NCBI RefSeq assembly: GCF_029369745.1
Contig: NZ_CP120210.1
Span: 7,564,001 to 7,628,000, forward strand
Length of the DNA stretch: 64,000 bases
DNA from: Amycolatopsis sp. QT-25
GTDB taxonomy: Bacteria; Actinomycetota; Actinomycetes; Mycobacteriales; Pseudonocardiaceae
Direction: 5' to 3'
The position numbers and the translations under genes are program-made. Shown piece by piece: positions 16,753 to 23,115 of this stretch (position 1 is its first letter; each line of letters starts with the position of its first letter). The notes under the pieces were generated by a model. That model was given only the letters and a program-made list of their open reading frames with translations, had not been told where the DNA came from and did no database searches.

Positions 16753-17922
16753 GTGCGGGACATCAGTGGTTCGCTGGCGAGACAGGCGTGCGCGGTCGCG
16801 GCCGTCTGCCTGGTCGCCGACGCGGGGCTGTACCTCATCGGCGGACCGCCGCTCTCGCTCGGCTGGCAGGCGTGGGTGGTGTTACTGGGCGGAATCCTCG
16901 CCAACGCCGCGCTCGCCGGGCCTTCGCGGTACTCCGGCTGGGTTTCCGCCGCACACGCCGTGCTGCTCACCGCCGCGCCGCTCCTGCTGTTCCCGTACGA
17001 CCACTACCTGCAGGCCACGAACGCGGGCGTGCTGATCGCGGGCTACCGAGCGGGCGCCTGGCTCGCGACGAAACCCGCGCTGGCCGCACTCGCCGCGATG
17101 CTCGCCGGTCTCGTCGCCTGCAACCTCATCCCGGTGGACCGGGGCGACCGGGACTGGCGGCTGCTGCTCATCGACGTCGGCGTGAGCGGGCTGCTGCCGT
17201 GGATGGTCGGCCGCTACACGACCGCGCGGCGCGCGTACATCGCCGATCTTCAGCGCGCGGAGGAACAACGGCGGCAGCACGAAGCCGAGGCCGTCCGCCG
17301 CGCCGTCGTCGAAGAACGCACGACGATCGCCCGTGACCTGCACGACGTGATCTCCCACCACGTCAGCGCGATCGGCGTGCACGCCGGGGCCGCACGACTC
17401 GGGCTCCCGAAGGGGGAACCCGCCGTGCGGCGTTCGCTCTCGGCCGTCGAATCGTCGAGCCGGGCCGCGATGGCCGATCTGCGGCGTCTGCTGGATCTCT
17501 TGCACGGCAAGGAGAACGGCGACGCGCAACGCCAGCCGGGGTTGGACAACCTCGACGAGCTGCTGGACAACCTCCGCACCGCCGGGCTGCCCGCGCGGCT
17601 GACCAGTCACGGCGGCCCGCGGGAACTGCCGGGCTCGGTGGACATCGCGTTGTACCGCATCGCGCAGGAGGCGCTGACGAACGCGTTGCGGCACGGTCGT
17701 GGCGGGATCGTCGAGATCGACCTCGCCTACCGGCAGACGGAGGTCGTCCTGGCGATCACGAACGAGGTGGGCCGCCCGAATCTGTCGGCCGAGTCGACGA
17801 AACGCGGCCTCGCCGGGATCAGGCAACGGGTCGCGTTGTTCGGCGGGCAGGCGGAATGCGGGCCGCTCGACGACGGGCGGCACTGGCGGGTTCGAGTCGG
17901 TTTTCCTTTGGAGGCACGGTGA
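16753..17922 (+). CDS. NarL-type sensor histidine kinase (HisKA_3)
   Basis: 389 residues from GTG 16753. The N-terminal half holds about five membrane helices without a large external domain, so it probably senses something within the membrane. A coiled coil (EEQRRQHEAEAVRRAVVEE) leads to the HisKA_3 box TTIARDLHDVISHHVSAIGV, with the phosphorylated His in DLHD, and a short HATPase (EALTNALRHG N-box; RGLAGIRQRV). The stop overlaps the regulator start as GTGA, so the two proteins are coupled. Confidence 0.94.
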   Translation: MRDISGSLARQACAVAAVCLVADAGLYLIGGPPLSLGWQAWVVLLGGILANAALAGPSRYSGWVSAAHAVLLTAAPLLLFPYDHYLQATNAGVLIAGYRAGAWLATKPALAALAAMLAGLVACNLIPVDRGDRDWRLLLIDVGVSGLLPWMVGRYTTARRAYIADLQRAEEQRRQHEAEAVRRAVVEERTTIARDLHDVISHHVSAIGVHAGAARLGLPKGEPAVRRSLSAVESSSRAAMADLRRLLDLLHGKENGDAQRQPGLDNLDELLDNLRTAGLPARLTSHGGPRELPGSVDIALYRIAQEALTNALRHGRGGIVEIDLAYRQTEVVLAITNEVGRPNLSAESTKRGLAGIRQRVALFGGQAECGPLDDGRHWRVRVGFPLEAR

Positions 17923-18575
17923 TCCGGGTTCTGCTGGCGGACGACCACGCGATGTTCCGGTCCGGCATGCGCGCGGTGCTGGACACCCAGGCGGATTTCG
18001 AATGCGTCGGCGAGGCGGCGGACGGACGCGAAGCCGTCACGCAGGCCGCCAAGCTGCGCCCGGACGTCGCCGTGCTCGACGTCCGGATGCCCAAATTGGA
18101 CGGCCTGGCCGCGACCGAGGCGATCATGTCCGCGCCGGGTAACGACACCCGTGTCCTCGTGCTGACGACGTACGACTCCGACGAGTACGTGTATCGCGCG
18201 CTGCACGCCGGCGCGAGCGGGTTCCTGTTGAAAAGTCTCGCACCCGAGGAACTCGTCTCGGCCATGCGCGTCGCCGCGCGCGGAGACGCGCTGATCGACC
18301 CGACGGTGACCCGGCGGCTCGTCTCGACCTTCGCCACCAGCATCGCCCCCGCGGCCGCCGAACCGGCGGAACTGGAACGGCTCACCTCACGCGAACGGGA
18401 AGTCCTCATGCTCGTCGCCGACGCCTCCAGCAACGCGGAAATCGCCGCGCATCTGCACGTGGGCGAAGAGACGGTGAAGACACACGTTTCCCGCATCCTC
18501 GCCAAACTCGGGTTGCGCGACCGGGTGCACGCCGTCGTCTACGCGTTCCGGAACGGTCTGGTCGGCAGACGGTGA
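17919..18575 (+). CDS. LuxR/NarL-type response regulator
   Basis: 218 residues from GTG 17919, with GGAGGC just upstream and a 4-bp overlap with the kinase. The receiver has ADDHAMFRSG at its start, phosphoacceptor Asp in VAVLDVRMPKLDG and Lys in GFLLKS; the output domain is a LuxR HTH with LTSREREVLMLVADASSNAE and VKTHVSRILAKLGLRDRV. It partners the upstream kinase. A small two-TM protein gene follows 67 bp later. Confidence 0.96.
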   Translation: MIRVLLADDHAMFRSGMRAVLDTQADFECVGEAADGREAVTQAAKLRPDVAVLDVRMPKLDGLAATEAIMSAPGNDTRVLVLTTYDSDEYVYRALHAGASGFLLKSLAPEELVSAMRVAARGDALIDPTVTRRLVSTFATSIAPAAAEPAELERLTSREREVLMLVADASSNAEIAAHLHVGEETVKTHVSRILAKLGLRDRVHAVVYAFRNGLVGRR

Positions 18576-18642
18576 TCGGTTCGCCCCAGGGGGCTCCCGG
18601 TGCCAGAATCTCGGCAAGGCATGTCGAGGCGGGGAGCGATGG

Positions 18643-18849
18643 ATGAAACGCTGGGTCACGCTCACGATCGGACTGGTCCTGCTGCTGGTCGGTGGCGTCT
18701 GGGTGCTCCAGGGCATCGGCGTGCTGACCGGCAGCTTCATGACCGGGCAGAAGCTGTGGTTCCTGATCGGGCTCGTCGCGTTCCTGATCGGGGTGGTGCT
18801 GGTGGCGGCCACCGTCCGCCGATCGCGTCGGGCCCCCGCTGAGGATTAG
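18643..18849 (+). CDS. Small two-TM membrane protein
   Basis: 68 residues: a helix at about 5-27 (TLTIGLVLLLVGGVWVLQGI), a short loop with a Gly/Ser/Met stretch, a second helix at about 38-60 and a basic C-terminal tail (RRSRRAPAED). It has a G-rich ribosome-binding site (GGGGAGCG). Proteins of this shape are common in actinobacteria without known function. It follows the two-component genes on the same strand and might belong to the same transcript, which is inference. Confidence 0.75.
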   Translation: MKRWVTLTIGLVLLLVGGVWVLQGIGVLTGSFMTGQKLWFLIGLVAFLIGVVLVAATVRRSRRAPAED

Positions 18850-18890
18850 ACCGCGCCTTTCGACCAGCGCTTTCGCCATCCGCTGTCCGA

Positions 18891-19032
18891 TGGACGACAC
18901 GCGTGCGGGGAGGGACGACAAGCGTGTCCAGACGGCCGACACGACCGTGAGATCCCGGCGGCACGCGTGTCGTCCATGCAGCCACGCGTGCCGTCCATGC
19001 AGTCACGCGCGTCGGCCATGCAGCCACGCGTG
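18891..19032. repeat. CACGCGTG repeats: inverted copy plus three 21-bp tandem units
   Basis: Units of 21 bp begin at 18962, 18983 and 19004, each CACGCG(T/C)G-YCG(T/G)CCATGCAG-(C/T), followed by a partial CACGCGTG at 19025-19032. A 15-base perfect inverted copy (TGGACGACACGCGTG) lies at 18891-18905. They fill the space between the two-TM protein gene and the convergent reductase gene. Function unknown; they resemble intergenic repeats rather than coding sequence. Confidence 0.75.
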
Positions 19033-19054
19033 AAGGGGGCCGGATCACGCGGCC

Positions 19055-19594
19055 TCAGGCGATCTTGAAGATCGGGTAGCCGGGCGCGATCTCCAACAGC
19101 TTTTCGTCGGAGGCCTTCGCGTCGACGCCGTCGAAGAACACACCGACCTCGAACTTCCAGCGCTTGAGGTACGCGCGCAGGATCTCCGGCTTCTCGTCGT
19201 CGGCGAGTTCGGTGCAAGTGAACGTCTCGGTCCGGCGCCCGACGCTGAGCTGTCCTTCGCCCGAGACGCGCAGGTTACGCACCCACTGCGTGACACCCCG
19301 AGGAGCGACCAGGTAACGCTCGCCGTCCAGCTTCAGCAGGTTGACCGGGACCGAGCGCGGTTCGCCGCTCTTCCGGCCGCGGACCGAGAGCACCTGGCTG
19401 CCCAGAACGGAGACGCCCAGCTTCGTCAGCTTGAGCACGAACTCGTTGAACGCGTTGGTCGCCTTGGCCGGCTTGACGTAGCGGGTGACCGCGGCACTGG
19501 TATTAGCGACAGCCTTGGTGTCGGGGACGGCAGAGGTGTCGTCGGTGGGGATCCCGACGGTAGGGATACCGGCGGGGGCGGAAGTGGCGGTCAT
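19055..19594 (-). CDS. Nitroreductase/deazaflavin-dependent oxidoreductase family protein (DUF385-like)
   Basis: 179 residues from ATG 19592-19594, selected because the longer frame runs over the operator sites. After a variable 35-residue N-terminus comes the split-barrel core: VLSVRGRKSGEPRSVPVNLL, YLVAPRG, WVRNLRVSGEGQLSVGRR. The RGRKSG-PRxVP pattern and the WVRNLR segment mark the Ddn-like F420-dependent family (TIGR00026). The gene is 117 bp divergent from a TetR regulator with four shared palindromic sites between them, so that regulator very likely controls it. The substrate (quinones, nitro compounds or lipids in relatives) is not known. Confidence 0.85.
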   Translation of the reverse strand: MTATSAPAGIPTVGIPTDDTSAVPDTKAVANTSAAVTRYVKPAKATNAFNEFVLKLTKLGVSVLGSQVLSVRGRKSGEPRSVPVNLLKLDGERYLVAPRGVTQWVRNLRVSGEGQLSVGRRTETFTCTELADDEKPEILRAYLKRWKFEVGVFFDGVDAKASDEKLLEIAPGYPIFKIA

Positions 19595-19614
19595 CTCGGC
19601 TCCTCGAAGTCTTC

Positions 19615-19700
19615 GAGAGCAGTGCTCTCCGTTAAGAGCAGTGAACACCAGAGCGCCGCGCCACGTCAAGAGCAGTGCTCTTGTTTAAGTGCAATGCTCT
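19615..19700. promoter_or_regulatory. Four TetR operator-like sites, consensus AGAGCA-N-TGCTCT
   Basis: The reductase/TetR intergenic region holds a perfect 15-bp palindrome GAGAGCAGTGCTCTC (19615-19629), a half-site AAGAGCAGTG (19634-19643), a perfect 17-bp palindrome CAAGAGCAGTGCTCTTG (19667-19683) and an imperfect copy AGTGCAATGCTCT (19688-19700). The last overlaps the place where the tetR ribosome-binding region begins; the first abuts the reductase start. This arrangement is expected for autoregulation and divergent control. Confidence 0.82.
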
Positions 19701-19711
19701 ACAGTGAGCGC

Positions 19712-20401
19712 ATGGCCGCCACCCAGACCGCGCGCGAACGTGCCCGAGCCGAGCTCACCCGCGAGATCAAGGACGAAGCCCGTCGCCAGCTCGCCGAAGT
19801 CGGCGCGCTCGGCCTCTCGCTTCGTGCGGTCGCGCGGGAGCTGGGCATGGTCTCGTCGGCGCTCTACCGGTACTTCCCCAGTCGGGAACAGCTGCTGACC
19901 GCGCTGATCGTCGACGCCTACAACGCCGTCGGCGAAGCCGCGGAGGCGGCCGACGACCCTGCAAAGTCCTCGCCGGCACGGTGGGAGTCGATCTGGCACG
20001 CGGTCCGCGCCTGGGCGAAGGCGCACCCGCACGAATACGCGCTGATCTACGGCTCGCCGATCCCCGGCTACCAGGCCCCGCAGGACACCGTCGCACCCGC
20101 GGGCCGGGTGGCGTTCGCACTGGTCGCGGTCCTGCGCGACGCGAACCTCCGGGTGGAAACCGAGGTCGGCGAGATGCCCGTCGAGCTACTGCGCCAGCTC
20201 GACGCCGTCACGGAAATCCTCAAGATCAACCTCGCGCCCGAGACGGCCTCCCGGCTGATCATGGCCTGGACCCAGCTGTTCGGGATGCTCAACTTCGAGC
20301 TGTTCGGCCAGTACGTCGGCTCCGTCGACCCGTCGGACGCCTTCTTCACGCACGGGGTCCGTCAGATGGCCGAGTTCACCGGGATCAAGATGACCGGCTG
20401 A
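19712..20401 (+). CDS. TetR family regulator controlling divergent reductase
   Basis: 229 residues from ATG 19712, just after the last operator-like site. The N-terminal HTH (IKDEARRQLAEVGALGLSLRAVARELGMVSSALYRYFPSREQLL spans about 18-60) is typical TetR; the ligand-binding half is of the WHG type with residues PHEYALIYG and a Trp-rich region. It probably represses itself and the deazaflavin-type reductase gene and releases DNA on binding a hydrophobic ligand. The stop overlaps the convergent second TetR gene by 17 bp. Confidence 0.92.
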   Translation: MAATQTARERARAELTREIKDEARRQLAEVGALGLSLRAVARELGMVSSALYRYFPSREQLLTALIVDAYNAVGEAAEAADDPAKSSPARWESIWHAVRAWAKAHPHEYALIYGSPIPGYQAPQDTVAPAGRVAFALVAVLRDANLRVETEVGEMPVELLRQLDAVTEILKINLAPETASRLIMAWTQLFGMLNFELFGQYVGSVDPSDAFFTHGVRQMAEFTGIKMTG

Positions 20402-21008
20402 GCGCGGTCCAAGACCGCATCAGCAGCTGGACGGCGTCCACCACGTCCTCGTCGCCGGTCCCCTCGGGGCTGAGGAAACGCTGCAGCAGGAGACCGTCCT
20501 CGAGCGCGTGCAGGATCAACGCGAGGAACGCCGGGTCCGCGGGCGGTTCCGCGCCCCGCGCGGCGAGTTCGGTGCGGATCGAGGTCTCCAGCAGTGCCCT
20601 TGTCGACTTCTCGCCTTCGCCGACGAGCGGGCGTGCCTCGGGATTCCGCAACGCGTAAAGGGCCAGCTCGGTGCGCAGGGTGAGCCAGCCGGCGAGGTGT
20701 TCGGCGCGTTCGACGTTCCACGCGCGCAGCCGGTCCATCAACTCCGCGAAGGAGCCGACGCCCTCGCGCAACGCGGAGACCTCTTCGGCCTCGCGTTGGG
20801 TCCGGCGGCGCAGCAGTTCGACGACCAGCTCGTGCTTGCCGTCGAAGTTGCCGTAGAAGGCCCCTCGGGTGAATCCGGCCCGTTCGGCGATCTGCTCGAC
20901 GGACGTGCCGTTGACCCCTCGTTCGGAGAACAGCTCGGCGGCCGCCGCGAGCAGGCGCTGCCTGGTCTGCTCGCGGCTTTCTTCCCGCGTCAAGCGTTTC
21001 GCCGTCAC
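20385..21008 (-). CDS. TetR family regulator
   Basis: 207 residues from GTG 21006-21008. HTH: QRLLAAAAELFSERGVNGTS, then EQIAERAGFTRGAFYGNFDGK, matching the AcrR/BetI-like branch with GxFYxxF. The C-terminal part is helical and hydrophobic. It overlaps the convergent TetR gene by 17 bp and is followed upstream by a small membrane protein gene on the same strand, 25 bp away. Targets cannot be assigned; I see no palindrome comparable to the AGAGCA sites near its start. Confidence 0.9.
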   Translation of the reverse strand: MTAKRLTREESREQTRQRLLAAAAELFSERGVNGTSVEQIAERAGFTRGAFYGNFDGKHELVVELLRRRTQREAEEVSALREGVGSFAELMDRLRAWNVERAEHLAGWLTLRTELALYALRNPEARPLVGEGEKSTRALLETSIRTELAARGAEPPADPAFLALILHALEDGLLLQRFLSPEGTGDEDVVDAVQLLMRSWTALSRSS

Positions 21009-21033
21009 ACGGCGATCTTAGAGCGGTGCCGAA

Positions 21034-21252
21034 TCAGCTCTCCGCGGGAAAACGCACTTCGAGCTCCCGGCTGTTCTTCCGGCCGGTCAGCCACACCCCG
21101 GCCGCGAGGACGGCGGCGGCGACCACGACGGCCACCGCGGTGAGCGGCCACCACGCCTGGCTCGCCAGGAGCGCGGCGACGGCGCCGAAGAGAACGGCGA
21201 CGAGGAGCAACGGCGTGGTCCGGACGACTGTGGCGGCGGGGATGGTGGTCAT
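21034..21252 (-). CDS. Small two-TM membrane protein
   Basis: 72 residues from ATG 21250-21252, with AGGGAAACCTCC-type ribosome-binding context upstream. Two hydrophobic segments (about 14-31 and 36-55), then a basic/acidic tail NSRELEVRFPAES. No family recognised. It lies directly upstream of a TetR gene on the same strand and could be in its transcript. Confidence 0.6.
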   Translation of the reverse strand: MTTIPAATVVRTTPLLLVAVLFGAVAALLASQAWWPLTAVAVVVAAAVLAAGVWLTGRKNSRELEVRFPAES

Positions 21253-21419
21253 GGGAGGTTTCCCTTCGGAGCGGGGCGCGGAACACTCGGTTTTCGCGGA
21301 GGAGACCGCGCCGGCTCGGTGGCCTTACGCCGAGCGGGGCACGGATCACCCTTCCGGGCGAGATACCGGCGTGGCGGCTAGCGTCACGCCGGAGACGACT
21401 CAAGGAAAGGCGGCTCGCG

Positions 21420-22943
21420 GTGGAGAAGTGGGCGGAGCAGGTCGGCAGGATCCGGGTCATCGGAACCGGGGTGATGGGCCGGGGCATCGTCCAGCTCGCC
21501 GTGACGGCGGGGCTCGAGGTCGAGCTCGCCGACGCCCGGCCCGACGCCGTCGGCGAAGCCGTCGACCACGTCGGCGCGATGCTCGGCAAGCTCGCCTCGA
21601 AGGGCAAGATCACCGAAGAAGCCGCCACGGCCGCGAGAGGCAGGCTGATCGCCGCCGAAGACCCGCTCGCCCCCGCCGACGGCGTCGACCTCGTCATCGA
21701 AGCGGTCCGCGAGGACTTGGAGAGCAAACGCGCGCTGTTCGCCGAACTGGAACGGGTCTGCGGCCCGGACACCGTGTTCGCCACCAACACCAGTTCGCTT
21801 TCGGTCACCGAGATCGGTGCCGCGCTGACCGAGCCGGGCCGCTTGCTCGGCCTGCACTTCTTCAATCCGGTCCCGCTGATGCGACTGGTCGAGGTCGTGC
21901 CCGGCGCGCGGACCGCCGCATGGCTGCCGCCCGCCGTGACCGAACTCGTCCGCGGCTGGGGGCACGAACCCGTCCTCGCCCGCGACGCACCGGGCTTCCT
22001 GGTCAACCACGCCGGCCGCGGGCTGGGCACCGAGGCGCTGCAGATCCTCGCCGAAGGGATCGCGACCCCGGCGGAGGTGGACCGCGTCGCGCGTGACGTG
22101 CTCGGTCTGAAACTCGGCCCGTTCGAACTGCTGGACCTCACCGGTCTCGACGTCTCGCACGCCGTGCTCGAAAGCATCTGGAGCGGCTTCCACGGTGAAC
22201 CGCGGTTGCGGCCGTCGTGGCTGACGCGTCCCCGCGTCGCCGCCGGGCTGTTCGGACGCAAGACCGGCGAGGGCTTCTACCGCCATGTCGACGGGCACCA
22301 GCAGGTCGAGCCGGAGGCGGCCGCACCGGAAGCCCCCACCACTCCGGTGTGGGTCGACGACGAACGGCTCGGCACACTGCTCTCGGCGGCGGGGATCCAG
22401 GTCGTGCACTCCGCCTACCCGGACACGGTCCTGATCGTCAGCCCGATCGGGGCGTCCACTGTAGACACGGCAGTGGCCGCGGGTCTCCCGGCGGAACGGG
22501 TCGTCGGCGTCGACCCCCTCGGCGGCTACGGGAAACGGCTGACGCTTTCGGTCCATCCCGCGCTCGATCCGGCCGCCGGCCGCACCGCCTGGGGCGCGCT
22601 CGCCGCGACCGGGCTGCCGGTGACCGTGGTCCGCGACGGCCCCGCGCCGATCGCGCAGCGGCTGCTGGCGTCGATCGTCAACACCGCCTGCTTCATCGCC
22701 GGACAGTGGCTCGCCACGCCGGAGGACATCGACACCGCCGTCCGGCTCGGCCTCGGCTACCCACGCGGCCCGCTGACCTGGGGTGACGAAGCGGGTGCGG
22801 ACCTCGTACTGCGGGTCCTGCGCGGCCTGGTCGCGAGCACCGGCGACCAGCGTTACCGGCCGAGCGCCTGGCTGACCGAACGGGTCGCGCTCGGCCTGCC
22901 GCTCACCTCGACGGGCACCGTCCCTGCCGACCTCCTGCGCTGA
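21420..22943 (+). CDS. 3-hydroxyacyl-CoA dehydrogenase
   Basis: 507 residues from GTG 21420 after AAGGAAAGG. The N-terminal NAD-binding fold has RIRVIGTGVMGRGIVQLAVTAG; then ATNTSSLSVTEI and LGLHFFNPVPLMRLVEVVPG with the catalytic His and the Asn of the dehydrogenase, followed by the RDAPGFLVNHAGRG helical segment. The C-terminal 200 residues repeat a second dehydrogenase C-domain (RLLASIVNTACFIAGQ and GLGYPRGPLTWGD), as in PaaH/FadB-like proteins with two C-domains. It oxidises 3-hydroxyacyl-CoA in fatty acid or phenylacetate degradation. It is followed by a 9-bp tandem repeat and a hairpin. Confidence 0.93.
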   Translation: MEKWAEQVGRIRVIGTGVMGRGIVQLAVTAGLEVELADARPDAVGEAVDHVGAMLGKLASKGKITEEAATAARGRLIAAEDPLAPADGVDLVIEAVREDLESKRALFAELERVCGPDTVFATNTSSLSVTEIGAALTEPGRLLGLHFFNPVPLMRLVEVVPGARTAAWLPPAVTELVRGWGHEPVLARDAPGFLVNHAGRGLGTEALQILAEGIATPAEVDRVARDVLGLKLGPFELLDLTGLDVSHAVLESIWSGFHGEPRLRPSWLTRPRVAAGLFGRKTGEGFYRHVDGHQQVEPEAAAPEAPTTPVWVDDERLGTLLSAAGIQVVHSAYPDTVLIVSPIGASTVDTAVAAGLPAERVVGVDPLGGYGKRLTLSVHPALDPAAGRTAWGALAATGLPVTVVRDGPAPIAQRLLASIVNTACFIAGQWLATPEDIDTAVRLGLGYPRGPLTWGDEAGADLVLRVLRGLVASTGDQRYRPSAWLTERVALGLPLTSTGTVPADLLR

Positions 22944-22968
22944 CCATCGATACCGGGCGCAGTCCTCG

Positions 22969-23034
22969 CTGAAGTCACTGAAACCCCTGAAGCCCCTGAA
23001 GCCCCTGAAGCCCCTGAAGCCCCTGAAACCACTG
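22969..23034. repeat. Seven-unit 9-bp tandem repeat (CTGAAGCCC)
   Basis: Perfect CTGAAGCCC units start at 22987, 22996, 23005 and 23014, flanked by variants CTGAAGTCA (22969), CTGAAACCC (22978) and CTGAAACCA (23023), then CTG. It sits 25 bp after the dehydrogenase stop in a noncoding gap. The number of units may vary between strains. Confidence 0.9.
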
Positions 23035-23057
23035 TGGGCGACCTGACCGGAAAGCCA

Positions 23058-23100
23058 GAAGGCCTCCTCCCCCCGGCTGAGCCGGGGGAAGGAGGCCTTC
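23058..23100. terminator. 20-bp stem hairpin between convergent genes
   Basis: Arms 23058-23077 and 23081-23100 (GAAGGCCTCC... and ...GGAGGCCTTC) pair with a single mismatch around a TGA loop. It is placed between the dehydrogenase and the minus-strand secreted protein and probably terminates both. Confidence 0.75.
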
Positions 23101-23115
23101 ACGCCTGACCGGTGC

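Noticed and set aside
22969-23034. CRISPR-like array
   Set aside because: Units of 9 bp without spacers are a simple tandem repeat, not a CRISPR array.
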